Source: Brachionus manjavacas
Lineage: Eukaryota; Rotifera; Eurotatoria; Ploima; Brachionidae
NCBI GenBank assembly: GCA_019054805.1
Contig: JAHQIY010000006.1
Coordinates: 1,736,001-1,800,000 of the forward strand
Length of the DNA: 64,000 bases
Reading direction: 5' to 3'
Position numbers and translations under genes: made by a program. Below are positions 45,495 to 56,700 of this stretch, one piece after another. The notes beneath the pieces are model-generated. The model saw only the letters and a list, made by a program, of their open reading frames with translations, was not told the origin of the DNA and did no database searches. Numbering within the stretch: the first letter of the stretch is position 1; each line of letters begins with the position of its first letter.

Positions 45495-46874
45495 ATGTCG
45501 TTATTGAACACTGGGGACCAGTTCTTCAAAAATAGCAGGCAGAAACTAGACGAATGGTACTCCAACTACACTGATATATCTGACGCATCCTATTCAGTCG
45601 AATTGGCCGACAAATTAAGCAACCTTTCCAAGTTTCATCGTCAACTAAAAGAGCACAAAACCGAGCTGAAACTAGCTCAAAAAAGCCTTGAAGTGTATCT
45701 AAATGTGTTCGAGGGCGACCAACTGCCGATTGCCGAGGCTCTTAACAACCTCGGCATCGCATACTCCAACAATTTTGAGCCCAAGCTCGAGCTAAGATAC
45801 AAACTAGAATCGCTGAGAATGATGAAACGCCTCAGCGACCAGGACTCTGAGCTCATGGCTGATGTTCTGTTACAAGTAGGTCTGGCCTACCGGAGCATCG
45901 GTGACCACCACAATGAGGCAAAATTTATTAATCACTGTTTAGATATGAGAAAAAGAATGCACTCAGACAGCAATCAGCAAACAGCCGAGGCTTTGGAACA
46001 GCTAGGCACTGCTTTTTCCAATCTGGGAGACTATAACCACGAGCTAAAGCTTAAATTAGAAGCTCTAATCATCAAAACAAGTATTTACAGCGGGGATCAT
46101 AGGGAAGTAGCCTCATCATTAAACTCAACAGGCAGTGCTTTTTCTAATATAAGCGATCTAAATAACATGTTCAAGTATAAAAGAGCTGCTTTGGAAATGC
46201 GGCAAAGATTATATGGCAATGTTGACCATGATGAAATAGCCGAGTCGTTGTACCACTTAGGCCTGTCTTACCGAAAGTATTCAGATCCTGCCAATGAATT
46301 GCTGACCATTGATGAAGCGGTAACAATGAAAAAAAAAATTTTGATGCAAGATGATGCTGTTTTGGCCGAATGGATAAACAATCTGGGGGTCTCTTTTGGC
46401 AACAATGGCGATTTTAGAAAGGAGCTCGAGCTAAAAAATGAGGCCTTTGAGATGCGGCGCAGAATTTTTAGCGGAGACCATACAGATATTGCTTCCTCTT
46501 TGAACAATATCGGTCTGGCCTACCGCAAGATTGGCGACCACAAAAACGAATTGAAGTTTTTGCTCAAATCGTTTGAGATGTACGACAGGCTGTTCGAGGG
46601 AGATCATAGACACAAAGCCGTCTTGCTGAACAATATTGGTATCGCCTATGCCAATAATAAGGAGAATAAGTACTATTTGAAGTATTTGGTCAGGTCGATA
46701 GAGATGTATAGAAGGTTGTATGATGGCGATTGCCATGAGATGAATTTGCTGATGGACAACTTGAGTCGGGCCTATTCGAAAAATGGTGACATGAAAAATG
46801 GAAAAAAGTACAAGGCCCAAGCGGAAAAACTGAAAAATAAATTAAATCATCGAGAACATTTATACTATTTTTGA
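45495..46874 (+). CDS. Kinesin-light-chain-like TPR repeat protein, intronless, 459 aa
   Basis: One open exon of 459 codons with clearly higher GC than its flanks. After about 55 N-terminal residues it is a solenoid of roughly nine to ten 42-residue TPR units of the kinesin-light-chain/nephrocystin-3 type. Units contain EALNNLGIAYSNN, VLLQVGLAYRSIGDHHNEA, EALEQLGTAFSNLGDYNHEL, ASSLNSTGSAFSNISD, ESLYHLGLSYRKYSD, EWINNLGVSFGNNGDF, ASSLNNIGLAYRKIGDHKNE and VLLNNIGIAYANNKE. Each unit ends in a GDH/GDN turn. It has no kinase, NACHT or motor domain, so it is probably a protein-interaction scaffold. ATG 45495 is the first in frame, preceded by CAAGATAAAG. An AATAAA lies just after the stop (about 46879). 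Such single-exon KLC-like genes are often expanded in rotifers; the partner cannot be inferred. Confidence 0.9.
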   Translation: MSLLNTGDQFFKNSRQKLDEWYSNYTDISDASYSVELADKLSNLSKFHRQLKEHKTELKLAQKSLEVYLNVFEGDQLPIAEALNNLGIAYSNNFEPKLELRYKLESLRMMKRLSDQDSELMADVLLQVGLAYRSIGDHHNEAKFINHCLDMRKRMHSDSNQQTAEALEQLGTAFSNLGDYNHELKLKLEALIIKTSIYSGDHREVASSLNSTGSAFSNISDLNNMFKYKRAALEMRQRLYGNVDHDEIAESLYHLGLSYRKYSDPANELLTIDEAVTMKKKILMQDDAVLAEWINNLGVSFGNNGDFRKELELKNEAFEMRRRIFSGDHTDIASSLNNIGLAYRKIGDHKNELKFLLKSFEMYDRLFEGDHRHKAVLLNNIGIAYANNKENKYYLKYLVRSIEMYRRLYDGDCHEMNLLMDNLSRAYSKNGDMKNGKKYKAQAEKLKNKLNHREHLYYF

Positions 46875-47335
46875 AGTAAATAAAAAATATTTTTTTTTTT
46901 AGTCAAAAAATATTTTTTTTGTTTTATACTTAGATTGAAGTATAAGGCGGTAAGATTAAATTATTGCATTGACTATAATAGATTATGTTATTTTTGAGTT
47001 TTTTTTTTGTTATAAAGAATGTTTTAGAATAAAATTTTATTTTTTAAAGTTCAGAAATTTCAAAACACTGAATGCTAAACTTGAATTCTACGGCAGGGGA
47101 TTAATAAAAAAATTTTATAATAATTGTCCCTATTCTATCCTAATAGAGGATTAAACTCACATAAAAAAACTGAAAATTGAAAAACACCACATAAATATGA
47201 AAATGAAAATTGAACATACTAGAGTAGGGAAAAAAAACATAAAGTTAAGCATTATTTTTTGGAAAATTTAAAAGAAACATAAATTGTTTCTTCAATAGTG
47301 AAAAAAAACATATGTTTATTTTTCATCTGTTAACA
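46875..47335. other. 3' flank of the TPR gene
   Basis: AT-rich; AAAAAACATAAAGTTAAG at about 47231 resembles the complement of GTTTATGTTTTTTTAACT near 47784, possible remnants of the ends of the MULE fragment that lies between them. Confidence 0.4.
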
Positions 47336-47645
47336 GTATCAAAGGTGTTAGCGATAATGTAATATTAGATATTGACTTACAAAACTTTCCAAATGACCAA
47401 AGGTACTATTTTGGTGTAGACATTAACCACGGCAGTGAAGAGACCCACTTTCATCTTGGTGTTACTTCTTAGCAGTTGTTATCACACATCAAAATAAGTT
47501 CAACTTTCCATGCAGACTGTACTTAAAAAGTCCTTAAGAACGGATTTCCTCTTAAAGTGTTTGGTGCGACAGATATTAAGCGTAAATTCTTTCCTATATG
47601 CTTTATGGTTACCTCTTGTGAACAAGAAAATGAATTACGACTAAA
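47336..47645 (+). pseudogene. MULE transposase core fragment
   Basis: In one main frame with two stops: KGVSDNVILDIDLQNFP and NDQRYYFGVDIN, then FHADCT, a stop, KVLKNGFPLKVFGATDIKRK and FFPICFMVTSCEQENE. The pattern FHxDxTYK...FPLxVFGxxD...HPICxxxxSxE is the start of the MULE catalytic domain with its first Asp. Only this part remains. Confidence 0.7.
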
Positions 47646-47649
47646 AAAT

Positions 47650-48831
47650 TTATGTTTTTAATTCACTTTTTTACTTTGATAAATAAAATTGACTTATGTT
47701 TTTCTAACAGTTATACAATATTTCTATTTTGTTATTTTCACGTTTCAATAAATTACAAAAAAATTTATATGCCTGTCTCTTGGTTTATGTTTTTTTAACT
47801 CACTGCATGTGAATTTCAACCTACACCATTTTCTATTTTGTGCTTTAGTGAAGAAAATTTAATAGGTATAAAATATTTATTAAAAAATTAATCAGTGTTT
47901 TTGGTAATGGACTGCTTGGTTAACCAATATTGTAAATTTTGATTAACCAAAAATTAAGTTAAAATTTGTATTTGTAAATTTTAGTTTCGGTTTAAGTATT
48001 AATACTTAATAAAAAAAATAATTCATTTAAATGATTTATTGAAAAGGATTCTTCAAGAATAAATTTAAAAAAAAACTACAATAAATTGTTTAGTTAATTA
48101 CAAAAAAATAAAATAAAATTATAAAAATTAAAAAAAAATTATTATCAATTAATATTTGATAAATTAAAGAAAATAAAAGGATTCCTTATACTTTAACAAA
48201 AAATAAAATTAAAATTTAGCCAATTTTTATTATCACTTTTTTTTTCAGATATTTTTCAATATATTATTCAAATGACATCTTAAGACTGATTGAGAGCACT
48301 TTTTGTATAAGGAAGCTACAGTTTTTTAAATCTATATGCAAAAATTGCTTAAAATAAGCGATAGGAATTTCGATTAATTTTTTAATTAATTTTAATAAAA
48401 TTTTTATTTAAAAACATAACAAAAATGATTAAAGATATTTAATTTTATATCCAGGAGCTATTTTTAGTATATTATTAATAAATCTGATAGTTTATTTGAC
48501 CTAAAAAGCATATTTTATTGAAAAAGTTTTTTAAACAAAAACGCGGATTAATTGAAACAAATCTAACAAATTTCTTCCTTTAGCTAGATACACCTATTTT
48601 GAACAAGAAAATTCCAAAAATTGAAAAGATAAGTAACTTTTGCTTCCTGAAATAATTTTGTTAATTGTAAGTTTAGTTAAGTTAAATATTTTAATACAAA
48701 GATTATAAATTTTAATACACTATGATGGTGTAAAATTTAATTTAAAAAAGTCTCTGATTATAAGATTTTTTACACCATTAAGGCCTGGCGGGTTATAAAA
48801 AAATCCTTATTGATTATTAGTATTCAAATCT
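47650..48831. other. Intergenic, no feature recognised
   Basis: AT-rich, no coding motif. ACACCATTATAAGGCC-like words near 48725-48790 form short imperfect inverted repeats only. Confidence 0.45.
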
Positions 48832-49623
48832 ATTATGACCAAAAATTTTTATTTAAAAAAAAAATTTAAATTAAATTATGCAAAATTTATTTACACAATT
48901 TTTATTAGAAAAATTTAAATAATTTTTAATTCATTTAACTAATTAATTAATTAAATGAAAGAATTAAAAAAAAATCATTTGAAAAATAACATAAAATCTG
49001 AGTCAAAATCTTTTTCCTTCTTCAAAACACTTTTTCAAAGAGCTGTTGTCTTTTGTTCATTGCTACATGGATCTCAGCAATATTTTAAGAGGCAATAAAA
49101 GTAATTTTAGATTTATTTTGATTATATAACCTAATCTGAAAATTTTTTTTTATCTTCATTAGAACACAATTTCTTTGATGGAGTAGATTTAGATAAATCT
49201 TCAACCGAATTTATTTTTATGTTTATGATTATGACCAAAAATTTTTATTTAAAAAAAAAATTTAAATTAAATTATGCAAAATTTATTTACACAATTTTTA
49301 TTAGAAAAATTTAAATAATTTTTAATTCATTTAACTAATTAATTAATTAAATGAAAGAATTAAAAAAAAATCATTTGAAAAATAACATAAAATCTGAGTC
49401 AAAATCTTTTTCCTTCTTCAAAACACTTTTTCAAAGAGCTGTTGTCTTTTGTTCATTGCTACATGGATCTCAGCAATATTTTAAGAGGCAATAAAAGTAA
49501 TTTTAGATTTATTTTGATTATATAACCTAATCTGAAAATTTTTTTTTATCTTCATTAGAACACAATTTCTTTGATGGAGTAGATTTAGATAAATCTTCAA
49601 CCGAATTTATTTTTATGTTTATG
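48832..49623. repeat. Tandem duplication, 2 x 396 bp, apparently identical
   Basis: The segment beginning ATTATGACCAAAAATTTTTA at 48832 recurs at 49228 with a 396-bp offset. The two copies agree wherever I compared them, through TCATTGCTACATGGATCTCA and TTTGATGGAGTAGATTTAGA. The unit includes a partial minus-strand coding-like stretch (SVEDLSKSTPSKKLCSNEDK) that continues unduplicated to about 49742. Very recent, or an assembly artefact. Confidence 0.9.
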
Positions 49624-49779
49624 ATTATGAAACTCCTATAAAATCTTAAACAAAGAATGTGCTCCTTTGAAAAGGAAAGACTACGGTCAATGGTCTGCGC
49701 AAATGCATTTGTGCATTCTAGTACAATTTTCAGCATTGACAAATTTAAAATAAGTAAAAAAGCTCATTAAGCATTCTTA

Positions 49780-50090
49780 CCTAAACGTGTACTTGCAAAA
49801 TTTTTTGGGTCATCTTTTTCATTGAAATAGATCCTTTTTCTTATTCTTTTCTCATCACCTTCATTTAATTATTTTCCAAATAAAACCCGATTTTGATGTG
49901 TTATCTTCATCAATACATTGTCCAGATGCTTTTGGCTCACCATTTGAACAATCAGAAGAGGCTACGGCAACACTTTCATCATCGGATTCATCAATTGTTG
50001 AATCTGACAGTTCAATAAATTCTATTGCAGATCCAAAGTCTTCTTCATAATCAGACTCACTGGAAGCATCTGAACAGCATAATTAGCTTT
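49780..50090 (-). other. Acidic coding-like segment, unknown
   Basis: Minus strand about 50080-49865 reads SDASSESDYEEDFGSAIEF, then ELSDSTIDESDDESVAVAS and SGQCIDEDNTSKSGFIWK before TAA. In another frame GDEKRIRKRIYFNEKDDPKN runs to a possible donor at 49792. Acidic N-terminal regions like this occur in some DNA transposases as well as host proteins. No catalytic motif is present, so I do not assign a function. Confidence 0.35.
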
Positions 50091-50444
50091 AGTAAACTGT
50101 TCCAAGGCAAGTAAAGCTGAAGCTAGTTTTGTTTATAATTTATAATATTTAAAATAATATCAAATTTAAAATTATATTTTTAATTAGGGAATAAAAGAAA
50201 AATTAAAAATTTTTTTTAAAGTTTTTATTGACTTTTAAAATTAAAAAGTGGTTTAAAAAACCCCTGGGCGTTCTAGTGTTAAACCAAAAAAAAATTTTTT
50301 ATTAACTCTTTTATTTTCTTTTTTCTATAAATTTAATCTATGTTTATTTATTGATTATATATTTGTATTTTTATGAAATTTTAAAAAATATTAATTAAAT
50401 TAAAATGTATTTTTACTAAAGTAAATTATTATGATTTTAAATTT

Positions 50445-50490
50445 TTAAACTCTGAGGAAGGCTTCATATAGCCGAAACCGGTCAGTTTAT
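50445..50490 (+). ncRNA. Candidate type I hammerhead ribozyme motif
   Basis: 50446-50451 TAAACT can pair with AGTTTA at 50483-50488 (stem I). Core CTGAGGA at 50452-50458 fits CUGANGA. GGCT/AGCC around TCATAT forms stem II. GAAA is at 50474-50477. The ACCGGT that follows is a self-complementary stem III, and GTC at 50480-50482 is an allowed cleavage triplet. One extra A sits between the core and stem II. Tiny stem III hammerheads of this kind are known in Penelope-like elements and retrozymes, where dimers cleave. Confidence 0.5.
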
Positions 50491-50740
50491 TATATAATTA
50501 AAAACCTGAAATAAATTTTTATTAACCAAAAAAAATTAATATTGATTGAGAATGTACAGTCTCTTTAAAAAATTTCAGACAAATTGCATACATTGCAAAA
50601 TTGAAATTAAGATAAAGCTTATCGATATATTTTTCTAATCTAAACTTTGGTAACCATGGTCACTTCATTAATAGAATCTTGAATTGCATTCTTTGATTAT
50701 CATTAAAATTTTAAATCCGAACTTGACTTTATTTATAAAA

Positions 50741-53700
50741 ATGCTTTTGCTGGACATTACCACAAATGATAAGGGTCAGCTTTACACCCACAAATCGCCA
50801 CTTTCCAATGGGTAAATGACTCTTACTCCTGAATTTTTCAATAAATTATAAACAATTTTTTTTAAATTAGTCTCTTCCTTAATATAAAACATACAATATG
50901 TAACAAACTGTCGATGGTCACCAAACAAATAAACTTTACACATTTGAGTTTTAACCGGTTGGGCGACCGTTTCCTTGCCTGTGATCTACACGGCACAATT
51001 TACATGTTTGACTTGAACTATAACCGGTACATGAGACTAAACCGTCTAGGCATAACCTGTACGGCTTTGGCATTTAACCTTAAATGCAAGACAGAATATT
51101 TGGTGGCGTTTATAGACGGCTCAATCAAGTGTTTCAATACAGAGACTCGTAACTTGGTCGGCTGGATGAAAGGACACGAGAAAGCTATCGTGAGTTTAAG
51201 TGTTCATCCAACACAAGGTGATATGGTCATATCTTTTTCGGCCGATTCGGCTCAACTTTGGGATCTTAAAACGTTTGAATGCAAACAGAAGTTGAGTATA
51301 GATTCAAAAAAAAATGTTGAAATTATGAAAATTTGCTTCGCACCGGCCACGTGCGACATTGTTTCTGTATTCAAGGATGATTCTATATATGTTTGGACCA
51401 GTGAGAGCATTAGTCTCAGGTGTTCTTTTAACACAGAAATCAATGAGGATGAATCAAAGTTTTACAAGTGTTTCTCAATATCCAAGTAAGTTGAGGATTT
51501 AAATTTTTTTAAATTTAATCTAATTTAGTTTTGTTTGATTTAAATTTTTTTTCAAAAAATTTTTAAAAATAACTAAAGAGGTCTTTTTGGAGACAGTCAA
51601 ATTTTTTTTTATGTTGGCGCAAAAAACGTCAATCAAATTGTTTATGTAGTACAAAATGAACAAAAAAAAATTTCCTTTTTAGAAAAATCATAGATAGAAA
51701 AAAATCTCAACAAAAAAGTTGCATCATGGTGTCGTTTTATGCACCTTTTTTAGTTAAAATTAAACTTTTAATCAAAGCAATTATCAGATTAAATCTAATT
51801 TAAGTGCAATACAGCATGATACAGCAATAAATTTCCTCTATATTCAATTTTATTTTTTCAAAAAGAATAAATATTTTTGTGGTCCAATTCTACTGAATTT
51901 TTTTTGAGTTAACGATTTTGCTCTACAAATATTTGTAAATTTTAAATAAAACTAATTGATTTAAAACAATACTAATCATTAACTGGATTCGAACCAGACA
52001 TGTTTTTTTTTAATTTTTTTCTTATTTAAAATTGATAGAATTTTACAAGCTAATAATTTTTTTAATAATGGTAAATAATCAAAACAGCATTGATCAATAT
52101 TAAAATAGCTAAGTTTAGAATAGCATTTAAAGTATAAAAATAACAGTGTTTAAATTAGCGAATTCAAAATAACATTATTAGAATATCGACACTTTTATTA
52201 AATTCAAAATAGCATACATCAATTAATTTATCAATTAGAACAAAAATTATATTATATTAGTAATAAAGCTAAATTGTGTAATGTTTTTAATTTTTTTGAA
52301 GGATCATACTTTTTCATTACTTTGACAAACGAATCATCTTTTAATGAAGTTGAATTTTTGACAATTAAACCACTGTTAAACTTCAACCAATTTTTTTCCA
52401 TTTTATTTTGTTCCTTTATCAAAGTATCGATTAATTCATATATCAATGGATGGACGTTCAAAAGACCTGAGAATGAATTATACCAGGACTCAGAAGCATT
52501 GTTAGTTTTAGGTAAATCTTGCATTAACCTGTCATGCACATTTAAATTTTAATTTTTTTTATGAAAATTGTTAATTTGTTTTCATTTAACATATATAGGA
52601 AAATTTAAAAACTAAACTACAACTAATTTAATTTTTTTCAAAAAATTGTATTATTTTTTTTTACATTATGTGGTAACAAAAATCTATCATGTGGCTGCAA
52701 GGAAGGACTAAGTTTCCATTCCATCCGGCCAAGGCCTCGCCTAAAATATTTTTTAAATAAATAAATAAACAATTTAATTTTGCTTCAAACTTGATATTTT
52801 GAATAAGCTATTGTGAACGTGTTATTTTGAGTATTCAAAAATTATTATGTTAATTTGATAATGTTATTTTGAACTTTTAAAAAACATGTAATTTTTGCTA
52901 TTATGATATCGCTATTTTGATCAATGCTATTTTAATACACAGCCTAAATAATAGATAAAAAAATAAATAGAATTTGGGAGCAATTTTTCAGAGCAGAGCA
53001 ATTTTGTTCGAATAAATAATAAAGATAGGGAAGCAGGGCTTTACAATTGCGAGTAACGAGGCGTTAACTTTCAACTTTAATGTTATGTTTTATTTGCAAG
53101 TTTATTAGTTTCGATAAAGTAAAAAATATCATGTAATTTATCAATTAATGTGTATACTCTATTGACGTTATACGTCAAGAATTTTTTTAAACATAGTCCA
53201 GTATTGTATTTTTATTCGCGTACACATCTGCTTAACTACGCTCGTTCCTCGCAAATAATAATAAATAACAAATTTTGTTAAAATTTAAAATGGATTTTGA
53301 ACCATTTATATTAATCAATAAACTATTATTTTATCATTGCTATTATTAAATTTAAAATTTAGTTATTTCAGACAGATATATTCTATTTTTTATTTTACTT
53401 AGAAATATTTATTATACATATTAAATATTTCAAAGATAATTAATTTAATTAGTGAATACTTTGATAAAAAACTAAAAAATTTAAATAAAAAAATTCAGCA
53501 TTAAATTTTTTATAAATTGCAGTATTAACTTCACAATCAATATTCGATTTTCAATTTTTTTATTTTTAGATTTCCATTATATTTAACAAATTTCTATTTT
53601 TAAAATCCAAAATTTCGTCAAGGTATCATATTTAAACCCGATTTTATTCAATTTTTAGAAAATTGCTCTGCTCTAGATAAAAATTGCTCTCAAATTCACT

Positions 53701-56700
53701 CTCCTATAAAGGAGAATAATTCTTTTCGGCATTGAGTCTTCTAAGTTCTCAAAAATGGATTTTAGTACATTATTAAAAATACCTGGGTCGATTTCCTTCA
53801 GCTCATCCGATGACCTTGGCTCCTGTTTTGGTATCTCTTTATCGAGCTAACTCCAATCTAATTTTCAATGCAGATTTATTCTATTCATAGGCCATGATTA
53901 GACTAAATTATTTTACCTTTGGAACAATTCCTTCACTAATCTGGCTCGATGAAAAACTATTTATAAATTTTAAATAAAATACCTCACCACAAATTTAGAT
54001 AAAATCATCACTAATTCAGTAATTGAATCTATTTTTCATTTAAAATTTTCAAATAAAAATAAAACTAATGCGGTTTTTTCTAAGAATGTTACAAAAACAG
54101 TTCTAAATTATCTAATTAATTGTCTTTTATGTTAAATTAATAAACTTTGAGTAAAAAAATCCTTTCGGTATTATTAATCTGAGAAATAAAAAATATCCTA
54201 GTCTGTCATTACTCCTATCAATTTATCTTAAATTTTAACTCTATAATTTATTTAAATTCATTTTAGTTTAAAATTTAAAAAAAAATTCCTTTTTTTAAAA
54301 AACAACTTTATATACCAAATTTTACCAAAATTTGTGTAATTTTACATAAAATTAAGTAAGAAATGGAAAGGAATGTTGAATTTTTTTTCATTGTAAAATT
54401 AATTAAATATTTTGGAAAAGAAGTCAATTTGAATTTTTCTTACCAAAATGAATTTTTAATTTTCCTCATTTTTTGGGTCGTAAGCAAACCGAAACTTAAG
54501 TAAAATAACTTAATATTACCAATTCTGGGCTTTTTGTAGAACCACTGTATCAAAAAATCATATTGATACAAAATCCATCTCAATTCCATCACTGCTTCCA
54601 TTTTAAAACAAAATAATCCTGGCAATATAAAAAAATTATTTTATTTTTTAATTGACATGAAATAAATCAAAATTTAAAATTACTTAGTTTTTTTATTTAG
54701 ACTCTGTTTTTGTTTGACAAAATCTTAAGAAAAATTGTTAATTATTTAAAATTTTTTTAGTTGAAAAAAAATTTTTTTTTGTTATTTGGAGGGAAAGATG
54801 AAAAATTGGGGTATTCTTTTAAAATTTTAAAATGATTGATATTGGGTTTAAATTTGTCCTAAAAATACAGATCTTTTTTTCTTTTTTGTTGAAAAATTTA
54901 TTAATAAAACAAAATCATTAATCGAAATATTATTCTATCAAGTGACGGCAAAATGTTAGCTGTTGGCTCGAGACAAAATTTCGTCGATTTATTCAGTATT
55001 GAAACAAAAAATTTTACTAAGAAAATTGAACTTAACAAAACAGACTCTTCCTTAAAAGAATGCATAATTCTTCCTGGTCTATGCTATGACAATAAGATAC
55101 TAATTGTTCTCTATTCTGATGGTATCTTAGACGTATACAATATTGAAACTAGCCAGTTCTTGTCCAATCTTAACAGCTATAACATTATTCATAACCAAAG
55201 CCAGATCATAAATGACCAAAAAATAGTCCAAATTTATTCCACTTCGAATTCAAGATACTTTTGTGGCATCACTCAGTGTGGATATGTCCAAGTTTATGAT
55301 TTAGATTGCTCATTTATAAAAAATCTAAAAGCAACAAGCTCTCTAATGAAGTCATCTATTAACTCTACTCAATCGAGGTCTATAGAGAAGCCGGAAGAAA
55401 AAAAATCATTCAGCGTATGTAAATCATCGAAGCCTCAAAATGTGTCCAAAAGAGTTCAGAATTTGCTAGAAAATTCTCAGATACAGTCCAAGCTGGTCAA
55501 AATTTTAAAGTGCTACAACGAGTATCCGTCAAGGTATAGAATGTTTATTTGGAAAGTTTTGCTCAAATTACCAGAGAATTACGAGTCTTATGCGTCTTTT
55601 GTGGAGCGTGGTGTTCATCCTTCCTATGCAAGCTTTTCCAAAACATATCCGATAAAGAGCCAGAAATGTGTAAGGCTAATGGAAAAAACGTTGTCTGCTT
55701 TAGCTTACTGGTCGCCAGTATTTGCGCAATGCGACTTTCTGCCATTGTTAATTTTTCCATTTGTTAAATTGTATTTAAACAATCAAGTTCTTTGCTTTGA
55801 AATATGTGCCACTTTTATAAGTATAAATTAAATATTACCTAAAAACTGTGATTGATTATTTTAGATAATTTTTTTTAGATAATTGGTGTCAGCACTGGTT
55901 TGAATTTTTTCCAAATCCACCAATGAATATTTTGAACATGATTGAAAATTTACTTTGTCATCATGACCGCATTTTACTAGATCACTTTGTCAGATACCGA
56001 ATAAACTGCCAGGTAATTAGTTATTTCTCCAAATTCCCTTCATTATTAATTAAAAAAAAGAAAAGATGCTATAATGCCCAAAATATTGAATGTATTTAGA
56101 CATTTTAATTTCATCAATCTCAATTAAATTCACAAATTAAAGCTGGCGATTTTCTATTGCCAAAAGACAACTTTTTGGAAACATTTTTTTATTAAAATAA
56201 ATTTTTTTAAATGCAATTTCATATATTAAAAAAATTGAAAAGATATATGTCTGATTCTACGTTTTATGATTTGAGGCACTATACATCAAGATAAAATATC
56301 TATAAAAAAACTGTAAGCTAGATACCTTTAAGAATGAAAGTAAGCTAGATAAAATTATGTGTGGACAATTATATTAAAAATTAAAAAATTATTTTGATAA
56401 CTTTTAAAATTTTTACATGACCAATATTTTGATATTTGAAAAATAATAAAATATCACAAAGTAATATTAAAAATCATTTAAAGTCTGACAAGTCATTGCA
56501 ATTTGTAAAACTATTCTAAAATTATTCTAGAAAAATAAAGTATTTATTGACATGAGCTAGTCCAAGTTCTTTACAGGCGAGTGTCATACATGGATAATTC
56601 GAATAATCTTAATATTATTTTGAAATAAAATAATAATTTCGAAATCATCCTGTTCGAAATTTTCCCTATGAAATACTTTCGAAAATTTTGATTTTTCGTT

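Larger units (their letters stand above)
52085..52945. mobile_element. MULE-like element remnant in TBC1D31 intron 2
   Basis: Both ends are built of AAAATAGC / GCTATTTT words. The left side (52085-52215) has ATTGATCAATATTAAAATAG and TTCAAAATAGC; the right side (52800-52945) has the inverted forms, including GCTATTTTGATCAATGC. It encloses a MULE transposase fragment (next entry). The related GCTATTTT tract at 28318-28345/32342-32500 is probably another copy's end. TSDs are not resolved. Confidence 0.55.

Noticed and set aside
46268..46820. Minus-strand ORFs opposite the TPR gene
   Set aside because: Shadows of the repeated TPR codons; the plus-strand frame explains the sequence.
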